From Bacteroidales bacterium UBA5371 (GTDB taxonomy: Bacteria; Bacteroidota; Bacteroidia; Bacteroidales; P3), in the NCBI GenBank assembly GCA_002407855.1, contig DHPF01000010.1, positions 1 to 61,756 of the forward strand: a stretch of DNA of 61,756 bases, in the 5' to 3' direction. Below are positions 6,109-14,848 of this stretch, in pieces. A program made the position numbers and the translations under genes. Position 1 is the stretch's first letter; the number at the start of each line of letters is the position of its first letter. Under the pieces are notes generated by a model. It did no database searches. It saw only the letters and a list, made by a program, of their open reading frames with translations, and was not told the origin of the DNA.

Positions 6109-6798
6109 TTACTTTATATGCTTTATGATGCTTTCAAAGAAAATACTCCCATCTGTATTGCCTAATTCTTTGTCTGAGGCTCTTTCTGGGTGAGGCATCA
6201 TTCCAAACACGTTTCTTGTCTTATTGGTTATTCCTGCAATATTCTCAACAGAACCATTAGGATTAGCCTCTGGGGTGATATTCCCTTTTTCATCGCAATA
6301 ACGGAAAAGTATTTGGTCATTATCGTTAAGGCGTTTTAAGGTTTCATTATCTGCAAAGAAATTACCTTCTCCGTGAGCAATTGGAATATTATAGGCTTTG
6401 CCAATTGTGGCTTCTTTTGTAAATATGGTATTATTAGTTTGTGGGGTAATAAATTGATTTTGGCAAATAAATTTTTGGGTATTGTTATGGAGTAATGCTC
6501 CATCTAAGAGTTTGCTTTCTGTCAAAACCTGAAATCCATTGCAGACTCCAAGAACGTATCCTCCCTTTTTTGCAAATTCAATAACATTCTTCATTATTGG
6601 AGATAAGCGTGCTATTGCTCCTGAGCGGAGGTAGTCTCCATAGGAAAAGCCTCCTGGAAGGACAATTAAATCGCATCCTTTTGTGTCAGTAGTTTTGTGC
6701 CATAGCTCCACAACTTCTTGTTTTAGAAGTTTATTTAGAACATAAATCATATCGTGGTCGCAGTTTGAACCTGGGAAAATAACAACTCCAATTTTCAT
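6109..6798 (-). CDS. purQ: Phosphoribosylformylglycinamidine synthase subunit I
   Basis: A 229-residue class I glutamine amidotransferase subunit that supplies ammonia to PurL for the fourth step of purine synthesis. The nucleophile Cys86 sits in LGVCNGFQ, the oxyanion strand has LPGGFSYGDY (47-56), and the His-Glu pair is in MMPHPERASD near the C terminus. A separate PurQ implies a small-PurL system, but no purL or purS lies in this window. A minus-strand -7 box (6826-6833) precedes it, so purQ and rnhB may form their own transcript. Confidence 0.95.
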   Translation of the reverse strand: MKIGVVIFPGSNCDHDMIYVLNKLLKQEVVELWHKTTDTKGCDLIVLPGGFSYGDYLRSGAIARLSPIMKNVIEFAKKGGYVLGVCNGFQVLTESKLLDGALLHNNTQKFICQNQFITPQTNNTIFTKEATIGKAYNIPIAHGEGNFFADNETLKRLNDNDQILFRYCDEKGNITPEANPNGSVENIAGITNKTRNVFGMMPHPERASDKELGNTDGSIFFESIIKHIK

Positions 6799-6825
6799 CT
6801 TATTATATTTTTATTTTATTTTGTG

Positions 6826-6833
6826 CAAATGTA
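6826..6833 (-). promoter_or_regulatory. -7 element upstream of purQ
   Basis: Minus-strand TACATTTG matches TAnnTTTG and lies 27 bases before the purQ start. No good TTTG -33 box is seen. Confidence 0.5.
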
Positions 6834-6861
6834 CGAAAAAACTATTAATCTGATTGTAAAC

Positions 6862-7854
6862 TTATATACATGACTTAAAAGAAAGTACTAATCGGGATAT
6901 TATAATTATTAAAAATAAAGTGAATATTATATTTGAATAGATTAGTTTTCGCTTTTCAGAGAAGCAGTTAAAGAGAAGAAAAGCAAGCGAAGGGGCAAAT
7001 AAAAAGATTATTTCTTCCTCTTCAATTAAATATATGGCGGGCAAAATTGAAATAACAAAATATATAATCATAATATTTGTTTTCTTCCTGTAACTTATAT
7101 TATTATCACTTTTATTGAATAATGTTGTGAAAAGGGAAATTAGTCCAAGGATTCCAATTGATATATAGAATATAATCTCCATTGGTGGAAGCGAAATAAA
7201 GAAATTAGGTATGTATGAAATGTTTTTAAGGAATATCTCTTTTTGAAGAATTAGACTATCTGTAATAAAATAATATATAACTAAAAATAGGATAGGGGTT
7301 ATTAATCCAAGTAAACTCACTGCCCAATGTCTCCAATTGTAGAATCTATAATTCAATAATGCAAGACCTACCCAAAGTGTTAGGAGTATGGAAGGGAAGA
7401 ATGTTAGTGTTGCCAAAGAAATAAAGAAATTTGCATTAAATATCTCTTCTAAGCCTTCTTTATGATCAAATGCTTTTAATAGGAAATACATAGCAAATAA
7501 TATAAAGCAGTTTGCAATTAGAATTGGGCTAATTGTCATTGATGAGTAGCTACTGCTTAGTAGTAAAATATAGATAAAGGCAGGGAAGAAACTTGTTTTT
7601 GGGGTGAGCTGATTGGAAGAGAATATGCTATTAATAAGTATTGCTTGGATAAAAACCAATATAAAAGCAATAATGGAAGAAAGTAAAGTCAAATTGGAAA
7701 GTCCATTATAAATTAGTTGGTATATCGGATAGGAGAAATTTGTTTTAACAAGACTTGGAGGAAAGATAAATGCAATAATCCATAGCAATAAAGGAATGAT
7801 TGCTAAAATGACTAATTGCATTGTGTAGTCTTTCTTGAAAGTTTTTACAAACAT
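6862..7854 (-). CDS. Polytopic membrane protein, DUF6427-like
   Basis: A 330-residue, very hydrophobic protein with about ten predicted membrane segments, including a central YNWRHWAVSLLGLITPILFL stretch. The pattern resembles a Bacteroidota-specific family of unknown function (I believe DUF6427), but this is recalled from general appearance. It lies between purQ and the cysteine desulfidase gene, with a -7 box of its own at 7882-7889. No catalytic motif is visible. Confidence 0.6.
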   Translation of the reverse strand: MFVKTFKKDYTMQLVILAIIPLLLWIIAFIFPPSLVKTNFSYPIYQLIYNGLSNLTLLSSIIAFILVFIQAILINSIFSSNQLTPKTSFFPAFIYILLLSSSYSSMTISPILIANCFILFAMYFLLKAFDHKEGLEEIFNANFFISLATLTFFPSILLTLWVGLALLNYRFYNWRHWAVSLLGLITPILFLVIYYFITDSLILQKEIFLKNISYIPNFFISLPPMEIIFYISIGILGLISLFTTLFNKSDNNISYRKKTNIMIIYFVISILPAIYLIEEEEIIFLFAPSLAFLLFNCFSEKRKLIYSNIIFTLFLIIIISRLVLSFKSCI

Positions 7855-7881
7855 TATTTTTTTAACTCTAAGTTTAAACTA

Positions 7882-7889
7882 CAAAATTA
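7882..7889 (-). promoter_or_regulatory. -7 element upstream of the membrane protein gene
   Basis: Minus-strand TAATTTTG, a TAnnTTTG match, 27 bases before the start codon at 7854. Confidence 0.45.
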
Positions 7890-7945
7890 CTAATATTCTA
7901 ATAGTCTGCAAGAATAATTATGCTTTTAATTAGAATTTAATGTAA

Positions 7946-9214
7946 TTAGCATTCTTTATGAGTCATTATTTCGAGTATGAGATTGTCTATTTCGTCCATT
8001 CCATAACGCCCTACCTTTCCTAAATTCTTTATGGAGCGTTCAATATCTTTCTCGCTTATTCCATCACTTTCATCTACCACTATGTTTTTCATTGCAAGCG
8101 TAGAACAATCAAAGGCAGCGTTTAGTCCTGCTGACATCTTTAAGGCACAAGAAGGCTTAGCTCCATCGCATATCATTCCTGTTATAGTGTTTATCATATT
8201 CTTGATTGCAAAGCATACTTGTTCGTAGCTTCCTTTCTGCAAATAAACTAAGGCAGAACTAACTCCAATTGAAGCATTAACTATTCCACAAAGAGCTGAT
8301 AATCGTCCTATATATTGTTTGATATAGATTGACATAAGGTGAGAAAGCATCAATGCTCTGATTGTGTCTTCTTTTGACTGGTTTGTTTGTTTGGCAAATT
8401 CGTAAACAGGTATTGTGCATGTTATTCCTTGATTGCCCGAGCCTGAATTGGAATACACGGGTGTTTGGGCTCCTCCCATTCTTGCATCGGAGGCAGCACA
8501 TGCTTTGGCTATTACTCTTTTCCTAAGAGAATTACCTTCATCGTTGTTTAATATCTGACCCAAGTTTAAACCATAACTTTGCTTTAAGCCCTCATTGGAG
8601 GCTTGTTCTATAATATCAACGGTCTGCATTATCCACTCCAATTCTCTCAAATCTGTTTGGGTAGAATATTCAAAAACGTCTTTGGAATTTATGTTTAAAT
8701 CTTGATTGGTATTAGTTAAAGAAGAGTCAATAGGAACCTGCTCTGCTTGAAAGATAATATTATCATCTATTTGTAGATGTACGAAGTTTTGATGAGTTTT
8801 AGCAATAATTACTTTGCTATGTTTATTGTCTGCGTAAGCATTACACTCTATATATAGCTTATCAACATTTTTGGCGTGTGCAATTTCAATTGTGGAAGTT
8901 TTTAACCAATGCTTAGCTTGGTCTAAATGCTCTTTGGAATCATTTAATACATTAAGCCCCTTTGAACTATCGCCTCCAACTGCTCCCAAAGCAATTGCAA
9001 TAGGTAAGCCTTTCATATTAGTTCCAGGTATTCCTACTCCCATTGCATTCTTTATTATGTTAGGACTTAGCCAAAGATGTATCTTTTCAGGGGTTTTATT
9101 AAGAAGTTCTTTGGCTTTTGCAACCGATAAAGCCACTGCCACAGGCTCAGTGCAACCTGTGGCAAGTAGGATGTTTTCTTTTAAAAGAGTTTCAATAGTT
9201 TGTTTTTTTGTCAT
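7946..9214 (-). CDS. L-cysteine desulfidase family protein (UPF0597, serine dehydratase alpha-like)
   Basis: A 422-residue protein of the CyuA/YhaM group. The N terminus has the TGCTEP signature (Cys21) followed by a serine-dehydratase-like body; further conserved Cys residues occur in GITCTIP and in CDGAKPSCALK near the C terminus, consistent with an oxygen-sensitive [4Fe-4S] cluster. Family members break L-cysteine into pyruvate, ammonia and sulfide. An anaerobic host suits such an enzyme. It begins 17 bases past the thioredoxin-like gene. Serine deaminase activity is the main alternative. Confidence 0.82.
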   Translation of the reverse strand: MTKKQTIETLLKENILLATGCTEPVAVALSVAKAKELLNKTPEKIHLWLSPNIIKNAMGVGIPGTNMKGLPIAIALGAVGGDSSKGLNVLNDSKEHLDQAKHWLKTSTIEIAHAKNVDKLYIECNAYADNKHSKVIIAKTHQNFVHLQIDDNIIFQAEQVPIDSSLTNTNQDLNINSKDVFEYSTQTDLRELEWIMQTVDIIEQASNEGLKQSYGLNLGQILNNDEGNSLRKRVIAKACAASDARMGGAQTPVYSNSGSGNQGITCTIPVYEFAKQTNQSKEDTIRALMLSHLMSIYIKQYIGRLSALCGIVNASIGVSSALVYLQKGSYEQVCFAIKNMINTITGMICDGAKPSCALKMSAGLNAAFDCSTLAMKNIVVDESDGISEKDIERSIKNLGKVGRYGMDEIDNLILEIMTHKEC

Positions 9215-9230
9215 TTCTAATTACTGCTCT

Positions 9231-9812
9231 CTATTTCTTTGCTTTTTGAGCTTTTGTAATCTCAGCCATAACTTCCTTCTTTATCTTAGTCTCATATTGT
9301 TTTTGAAACTCTTCAAAGCTATATTTTTCTTCATATTTACCTCCCATAAAGACTATCATTGGTTCAAAGTCTTTGGCAGTATAGTAGCCAGGGATTATGG
9401 TAGCAATAGATAAATCAGAATTAAGAATTGAAAAAGAAGGATAGGAGAGGCGTTGATTTAAAAGCATAATAGCTAATTCGTGAGCCGACCTGCGTCCATT
9501 TGGGTTCGCATTTTTATATTCTTTCCCTCCAAAGGTAATGTTTTCTTTTGTTTCTGCATCAAACTTTACACTATAGAAATAATAATTCATTATCATTGCT
9601 ATTGTTGGGTCTTCAAAAGTGTCTTTATCCATTCTCTTACACCAACCACACCAATCGGTATAGCAGTCAATAAAAACTCTTTTGGCGTTTTTACCATCTT
9701 TCTTTATTTGTTTTTCAACATCAGTTATTTTTAACCAATTAATCTTTGTCTGTGCATTAGATACTCCTACAAAAAGAGTTAATATTAATGCTAATAGTGT
9801 TATTTTTTTCAT
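9231..9812 (-). CDS. Secreted thioredoxin-like protein with CGWC active site
   Basis: A 193-residue protein with a signal peptide cleaved near residue 20 (VGVSNA/QTK) and a thioredoxin fold whose redox motif is CGWC (55-58, in CYTDWCGWCKRMD). The later NPNGRRSAHELAIMLL and the cis-proline region SYPSFSIL fit the DUF255/thioredoxin-like group that works on periplasmic disulfides. Cys50 before the motif is an extra cysteine. It sits between a SpoIID-like gene and the desulfidase gene. The partner protein is unknown. Confidence 0.82.
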   Translation of the reverse strand: MKKITLLALILTLFVGVSNAQTKINWLKITDVEKQIKKDGKNAKRVFIDCYTDWCGWCKRMDKDTFEDPTIAMIMNYYFYSVKFDAETKENITFGGKEYKNANPNGRRSAHELAIMLLNQRLSYPSFSILNSDLSIATIIPGYYTAKDFEPMIVFMGGKYEEKYSFEEFQKQYETKIKKEVMAEITKAQKAKK

Positions 9813-9854
9813 TCTTTTCTTCTCTTTATTTGTTATTAATTATTCTTTATTTAA

Positions 9855-11015
9855 CTATTCTTTATTTCCATTTATTATCTTATCTTCATCTAAGCGTTTT
9901 ACTTTTGCCCCAGTGTAATAGTGCTCTACTACTTGCCAATATTCGTAGCCCTCTTCGCACATTCTAATTGCTCCTTCCTGACTCATCCCAACTCCATGTC
10001 CATAACCTTTTCCTTTAAGTTTAACTTCTGAACCCCATTCTTGACAATCAAAAAAAGTAGAACGCAACCCAAAGTCTTTTCGTATTTGAATTAAGGACAC
10101 GCCAAGCATTTCTTTCTTTCTTCCTTCCTTTTGAGAGAAATTAAGAAGTTCATACTTAACAGAGTCTTTTTTAATATTAACGCCTTTTTCTTTAAAATAG
10201 CGTTGCCAATCCCTTATTTTTATAAATTTTTCCCATTGATAAGCTTTCGTTCCTATTGAAAAGGTATCTTGTTTCCCTACCAAATGAGAAAAATGCTTAC
10301 CCCAAACATCCACAGAACTAACCGTTTCACCCCCACTATTGGAATGAAAAAGAGTCTCAATTATATTGCCCATAGAATCTACAATAACTTCTCCTTTACT
10401 ATTATATGCACCCTGAACAACTTCCACTTGATTGGCCCTGCCTTTGTAGGCTTGACAATGAACTCCATCGCAGAGGTTATACTTATCAATTTTGTGTTTG
10501 TTGAGATTCATCATAAGATAATTTCTAACACAGATAGCTTGAAGCTTAAAGAAATCAACATTAGTGGTTGCTCCCCAAGTTTCAGCTTGAACAACCCCTG
10601 CAATATAGCTTTCTATTTCCACATTATTGATTAGGCGTAAGGCTTTGTCTTGAACACTAACAATTAGATTGTCATCATAACGCCTTTCTTTTATAATAGT
10701 TGTGTCTTTTGGGAAAAGAAGGAAGAAACTCATCAAACCTTCCGATAGGAATTTTATTTGCTTATACGAACCAATAAGAGAGTCGTTAATGGATAGTCGT
10801 ACTTTATCTGCCTTTACATTTAGGCTAATTATATCTGTTTTTTTGAGATTTTGTTTTTTATTGTCAAATTCTATGTAGTATTTTCCAAACGATGGAACGA
10901 AGGATATTTCTTCCATTTTGGTATCAGCAAAGATTCTGATGTCAATCTTTTGAGCCTTCAAGCCAAAAGAAGCAAGTAAAATAAGGATTAGCAGTATATG
11001 TGTTTTTAATTTCAT
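9855..11015 (-). CDS. SpoIID/LytB-domain cell-wall protein
   Basis: A 386-residue exported protein with an N-terminal signal peptide (ILLILILLASFGLKAQ). The SpoIID domain is recognisable by ETWGATTNVDFFKLQAICV, CDGVHCQAYKG, FHSNSGG and a terminal GYGHGVGMSQEGA motif. SpoIID is a lytic transglycosylase acting on denuded glycan in sporulating bacteria; related proteins in non-sporulating Bacteroidota likely act on peptidoglycan. Just after the stop codon the sequence AATAAAGAATA is repeated, a small slippage-type duplication that may have moved the stop. The gene lies 11 bases past lpxB. Confidence 0.85.
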   Translation of the reverse strand: MKLKTHILLILILLASFGLKAQKIDIRIFADTKMEEISFVPSFGKYYIEFDNKKQNLKKTDIISLNVKADKVRLSINDSLIGSYKQIKFLSEGLMSFFLLFPKDTTIIKERRYDDNLIVSVQDKALRLINNVEIESYIAGVVQAETWGATTNVDFFKLQAICVRNYLMMNLNKHKIDKYNLCDGVHCQAYKGRANQVEVVQGAYNSKGEVIVDSMGNIIETLFHSNSGGETVSSVDVWGKHFSHLVGKQDTFSIGTKAYQWEKFIKIRDWQRYFKEKGVNIKKDSVKYELLNFSQKEGRKKEMLGVSLIQIRKDFGLRSTFFDCQEWGSEVKLKGKGYGHGVGMSQEGAIRMCEEGYEYWQVVEHYYTGAKVKRLDEDKIINGNKE

Positions 11016-11026
11016 ATTTGAATGTA

Positions 11027-12148
11027 TTAATTTTCTGAAATAATCTCTACTATTCTTTTTGCAATCTTCTTACTTGCACCAGCCGAACCTAAGATTGTGC
11101 GTAAATTAGAATAGTTCATTTCCATCTCAGCTCTATATCCTGTATCGTAGGCTATCTTTCTAAACTCCTTTTCTAAGTTATCTTCATTCCAGTTCCCTTG
11201 CAAGAGCTCAACCACAGCCTGCCTATTAAGAATAAGATTAACCAATGAAATAAACTTCAATTTAACTAACATTTTACCAATTGCAAAAGAAATAGGATTA
11301 GCCTTATAGCAAACGACCTCCGGAACATTAAATAAAGCAGTTTCTAAGGTTGCTGTTCCAGAACAAACCACAGCACAATAAGCAACATTGAGTAGGGGAT
11401 AAATCTGATTATATACAATATGCACAGGAGCATTGTCTATTAGATTAGTGTAGAAAGTATCTTTATGGGTGTTCATTCCAGCAATAACAAAATCAAAATC
11501 AGGATATTTTTCAGCCAAACTAACTTGAATAGGCAAAAGAGCCTTTATTTCTTGTTCCCTACTACCAGGTAAAAGAGCCACAATAGGCTTTTGTCCGAGT
11601 TTATTCCTATCTAAAAATTCAGTTTTGTCTTGAAATTGATTATAAGCTTGAATTTCGTCAAGCAGAGGGTTACCATAATATTCTACATCAAAATTATAGC
11701 CCTTAAAAAATTCAACCTCAAAAGGAAATATCACAAATAGCTTAGTTAAAACCTTTTTCATCAAAACAATTCTTCCCTTTTTCCATGCCCAAACCTTAGG
11801 AGAAATATAGTAAATTGTTTTTAGACCTTTCTTATGACAAAATGCAGCCATCCTTAAATTGAAACCAGGGTAGTCCACAAAAATTACGCAATCGGGCTGG
11901 TAAAATAAAATATCTTTCTTACAGAATCTTATGTTATAAAGAATTGTTCTAATATTTGCCAACACCTCTACAAACCCCATAAAGCTAAGATCTTTTATGT
12001 GTTTTACAACAAAAGCTCCTTCCTTTTGCATATTATCTCCACCCCAAACCCTAAACTCTGCATTTGGATCTTTTTGCTTCAATTCTCTAATCAAAAAAGC
12101 TGCATGCAAATCGCCCGAAGGTTCACCAGCAATTATGTAATATTTCAT
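11027..12148 (-). CDS. lpxB: Lipid-A-disaccharide synthase
   Basis: A 373-residue GT19 glycosyltransferase that joins UDP-2,3-diacylglucosamine to lipid X at the inner membrane, giving the lipid A disaccharide. The family motif GEPSGDLH is at residues 8-15 and the nucleotide-binding SGTATLETAL lies near residue 260. Length is normal. It is in the same run as surE, as in many Bacteroidota. The lpxH-like gene that makes its substrate is at 22577 in this window. Confidence 0.95.
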   Translation of the reverse strand: MKYYIIAGEPSGDLHAAFLIRELKQKDPNAEFRVWGGDNMQKEGAFVVKHIKDLSFMGFVEVLANIRTILYNIRFCKKDILFYQPDCVIFVDYPGFNLRMAAFCHKKGLKTIYYISPKVWAWKKGRIVLMKKVLTKLFVIFPFEVEFFKGYNFDVEYYGNPLLDEIQAYNQFQDKTEFLDRNKLGQKPIVALLPGSREQEIKALLPIQVSLAEKYPDFDFVIAGMNTHKDTFYTNLIDNAPVHIVYNQIYPLLNVAYCAVVCSGTATLETALFNVPEVVCYKANPISFAIGKMLVKLKFISLVNLILNRQAVVELLQGNWNEDNLEKEFRKIAYDTGYRAEMEMNYSNLRTILGSAGASKKIAKRIVEIISEN

Positions 12149-12160
12149 CTATATTTAGTT

Positions 12161-12460
12161 TTATTTCATACTCATAAAAACACCCATATTATATAGTATT
12201 AAAATATAGGAGAGAAAGCTTATAAAAAGTATAATAACAATAGGAATAGCAGTTTTTGTATATTGGAGCTTAAAATACCATCTCATAAGTAATATGGCAG
12301 GAACAAATGCAAATAAGAAAATCTTAGGATCATCGTAAAAGGTTTTTGAAATTAAGAAAAGGAAAAGCCAAAACAAGCCAAATCCCACTGCAATAGAAAC
12401 AATAGAAATCAATATCCCAAAGAGATAATTATCTTTCTTTAAAATTGTTATCAGATTCAT
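12161..12460 (-). CDS. Small three-helix membrane protein
   Basis: A 99-residue protein with three hydrophobic segments (about 14-36, 47-60 and 70-92). It overlaps the end of surE by 4 bases (ATGA-type junction) and precedes lpxB by 12 bases, so it is translationally tied to this operon. No family is recognised; a small surE-lpxB-linked membrane protein is common in this phylum, but its role is unknown. Confidence 0.7.
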   Translation of the reverse strand: MNLITILKKDNYLFGILISIVSIAVGFGLFWLFLFLISKTFYDDPKIFLFAFVPAILLMRWYFKLQYTKTAIPIVIILFISFLSYILILYNMGVFMSMK

Positions 12461-13218
12461 TTCTCAAAACGTTTTTTATATTTCTCTAAAACCTCATAGG
12501 CAGTAAAATCAATTTGCATAGGGGTAATTGCACAAAAGCCATCTTTCATTGCAATATGGTCGGCTCTTGGGCTATCGTCTTTACAATTATACACTCCCGT
12601 TAGCCAATAATAATGTTGTCCCATTGGGTCTGTTCTTTGAACAAAATCCTCATTCCAATAGGCCTTAGCCTGATGACAAATCTTCACTCCCTTTATGCTA
12701 TCTTTTGGAAAATTCACATTCAAACAAACGTTAGGGTCTAATCCATTTTCTAAAACATCCTTAGTTATTTGTTTAATGAAATCAGAACAATAAGAAAAAT
12801 CAGCATCTAAGCAGTGATTGTCCACCGAAAAGCCGATAGAGGGAATACCTTCGGCAACAGCTTCAAAAACCGCAGCCATAGTGCCACTATATATAGTATT
12901 GATGGAAGCGTTAGAACCATGGTTTATCCCCGAAACTAATAAATCGGGCTTAGAGTCTTTAAGAATTATATTAAAAGCAATCTTCACACAATCCACAGGC
13001 GTACCATTACAAACATAAGCCGTATAACCTTCTTTTTCTTCAATTTTGTGAAAACGCAAAGGCTCTTTGGTTGTTATGGCATGGCTTTGCCCACTTTGCT
13101 GTTCTATTGGTGCAACCACCACAACATCCCCAAAAGTTTGCATTATTTCTATCAAAAGTTTTATTCCTTTGGAATGGAAGCTATCATCATTAGTAACAAA
13201 AATCAATGGTCTTTTCAT
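12457..13218 (-). CDS. surE: 5'/3'-nucleotidase SurE
   Basis: A 253-residue metal-dependent nucleoside monophosphate phosphatase. The metal site VTNDDSFHSKG starts at residue 8 (Asp11 and Asp12), followed by SGINHGSN and the GTPVDCVKIA segment. Length is usual. It heads the minus-strand run leading to lpxB, with a -7 box at 13253-13260 that faces the divergent GtrA-like gene. Confidence 0.95.
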   Translation of the reverse strand: MKRPLIFVTNDDSFHSKGIKLLIEIMQTFGDVVVVAPIEQQSGQSHAITTKEPLRFHKIEEKEGYTAYVCNGTPVDCVKIAFNIILKDSKPDLLVSGINHGSNASINTIYSGTMAAVFEAVAEGIPSIGFSVDNHCLDADFSYCSDFIKQITKDVLENGLDPNVCLNVNFPKDSIKGVKICHQAKAYWNEDFVQRTDPMGQHYYWLTGVYNCKDDSPRADHIAMKDGFCAITPMQIDFTAYEVLEKYKKRFEK

Positions 13219-13252
13219 AGTTTTCTAAGTAAAATAAATCATAAACAATTTA

Positions 13253-13260
13253 CAAAGATA
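13253..13260 (-). promoter_or_regulatory. surE promoter -7 element
   Basis: Minus-strand TATCTTTG, 34 bases before the surE start; a match to TAnnTTTG. It is only 13 bases from the opposing -7 box for the GtrA-like gene. Confidence 0.6.
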
Positions 13261-13273
13261 AACATAAAAATAT

Positions 13274-13281
13274 TACTTTTG
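13274..13281 (+). promoter_or_regulatory. -7 element of the GtrA-like gene
   Basis: TACTTTTG matches TAnnTTTG, 18 bases before the ATG at 13300. It lies inside the longer open frame that starts at 13048, which argues for the shorter protein. Confidence 0.55.
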
Positions 13282-13299
13282 CTCTTTGAAATAAAAAAT

Positions 13300-13785
13300 A
13301 TGATAAAAAGAATATTGCTTTGCCCAATACATTTGTTATGGAAGATTGAAAATAAATTCCTTAGATTTCTTTTTGTAGGAGCTTTAAACACAATAGTTGG
13401 CTACTTGCTTTTTCTCTTCTTTATTTGGATAGGACTACATTACTCTTTGTCGCTTTTATTTTCGCAAATAATTGGTATAATCTTTAATTACAAAACCACA
13501 GGTTACCTTGTCTTTGAAAACAAAAGCAATAAACTTCTTTTAAAATTCTTTTTGGTTTATGGCTTTGTTTATCTAATAAATGTATTAGAGCTTTACCTTT
13601 TGAACCGCTCAACACTCTATGATATAATTCTTTCAAGCAACGCATTAGCTTTTGTACATAATTTGCCAATAAATCCTGATAAGCTATCCGATGCCATAGG
13701 TCAAGCCATAGTTATTCTTCCGAATGCAATCTTAACCTTTTTGCTCAACAAGAAATTTGTTTTTAAATCTTCTACAAAGGAATAA
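13300..13785 (+). CDS. GtrA-like membrane protein
   Basis: A 161-residue protein with four membrane segments and the GtrA signature FLFVGALNTIVGYLLFLFF near residue 24, ending LTFLLNKKFVFK. GtrA-type proteins are thought to move lipid-linked sugars or act in cell-surface polysaccharide synthesis. The start at 13300 is preferred: the upstream extension is antisense to surE and spans the promoter box. The surE gene is divergent. Confidence 0.85.
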   Translation: MIKRILLCPIHLLWKIENKFLRFLFVGALNTIVGYLLFLFFIWIGLHYSLSLLFSQIIGIIFNYKTTGYLVFENKSNKLLLKFFLVYGFVYLINVLELYLLNRSTLYDIILSSNALAFVHNLPINPDKLSDAIGQAIVILPNAILTFLLNKKFVFKSSTKE

Positions 13786-13855
13786 AATCAATATTTTATC
13801 AAAATCCGTGCTATTAAGGAAAAATTAAAGAATAAGGATAATTTAAATCCCATTT

Positions 13856-13939
13856 TTAGAACTTAAAGATAAAATTTTAGAATCAAAAGATAATTTCATA
13901 GAATCAAAAGATAAATTTTTAGAATCAAGAGTTGTCTTT
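13856..13939. repeat. 21-bp tandem array B (4 units)
   Basis: Unit starts are at 13856, 13877, 13898 and 13919, exactly 21 bp apart, each with a TTAGAA or ATAGAA start and the central part ATCAAAAGATAA in two of them. Weaker copies in phase may begin at 13814 and 13835. It sits between two plus-strand genes. Confidence 0.88.
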
Positions 13940-14031
13940 CTTTAATCAGCTACATATCTTTTGAAATATCTTTTTGTTGTTTTCTCAATTAATCAAAATA
14001 CTAAGAATATCCTCTTTTAGATAAATCTTAT

Positions 14032-14039
14032 TATCTTTG
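14032..14039 (+). promoter_or_regulatory. -7 element of the tcdA promoter
   Basis: TATCTTTG matches TAnnTTTG, 23 bases before the tcdA start codon. No clear TTTG -33 box. Confidence 0.6.
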
Positions 14040-14062
14040 CAATTGCTAATAAAAAGAGGTAA

Positions 14063-14848
14063 ATGTATTCAAGAACAGAACTATTGATTGGTAAGGAAGC
14101 TTTGAAAAGGCTAAAAGAAGCTCATGTTATGGTTGTTGGCTTAGGAGGAGTGGGAGCTTATGCTGCTGAAATGCTTTGTAGGGCAGGAGTTGGTAAGATG
14201 ACAATTATTGACCAAGATATAATAAATAAAACTAATCGTAATCGCCAATTAATTGCCCTTAGTTCAACAGAGGGCAAGCCTAAGGTAAATTGTTTGGCAG
14301 AAAGATTAAGAGATATAAATCCCGAAATAAATCTTGTTGCTATTAAAGAATACATTAGAGATGAGAGAATGATTGAAATATTAAAGCAAGATAAATACGA
14401 CTATGTTATTGATGCAATTGATACTCTTTCTCCTAAGATGTTTCTCATTATTCACTGCTTAGATTTAAATATACCTATTGTTTCTTCGATGGGTAGTGGA
14501 GGAAAATTAGACCCAACACAGGTTAGAATTTCCGATATTTCACAATCGTACAATTGCCCTTTGGCTTCCAAGGTCAGAAAGAAAATCCATAAGTTTGGAA
14601 TTTATAATGGCTTTGCTGTGGTCTTTTCTTCGGAGAAAGTTGATGCGGATGTCATAGTAGAAGACATTGAACCCAACAAAAAAAGTACTGTTGGAACAAT
14701 ATCTTACTTGCCTCCAATCTTTGGATGTATGGCAGCTTCGGTTGTAATTCGTAAATTAATTGGACTTACTCCATATGACCAAGTCAAGGATAAGCGTTAT
14801 TATGCTAATAAGAAAGAAAAAAAGAAAATATATGCCGGAAATGATTGA
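14063..14848 (+). CDS. tcdA: tRNA threonylcarbamoyladenosine dehydratase
   Basis: A 261-residue E1-like (ThiF/MoeB-fold) enzyme. It has the nucleotide-binding GLGGVGAYAAEMLCRAGVG (26-44) and adenylation region DIINKTNRNRQLIAL. TcdA converts t6A in tRNA to its cyclic form with ATP. The absence of a CXXC zinc site and the overall length separate it from ThiF and MoeB. Its stop overlaps the start of the following kinase gene, so the two are coupled. Confidence 0.88.
   Translation: MYSRTELLIGKEALKRLKEAHVMVVGLGGVGAYAAEMLCRAGVGKMTIIDQDIINKTNRNRQLIALSSTEGKPKVNCLAERLRDINPEINLVAIKEYIRDERMIEILKQDKYDYVIDAIDTLSPKMFLIIHCLDLNIPIVSSMGSGGKLDPTQVRISDISQSYNCPLASKVRKKIHKFGIYNGFAVVFSSEKVDADVIVEDIEPNKKSTVGTISYLPPIFGCMAASVVIRKLIGLTPYDQVKDKRYYANKKEKKKIYAGND

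Noticed and set aside
13048..13299. N-terminal extension of the GtrA-like protein
   Set aside because: It is antisense to surE and contains the -7 box of its own promoter; the conserved domain starts after 13300.
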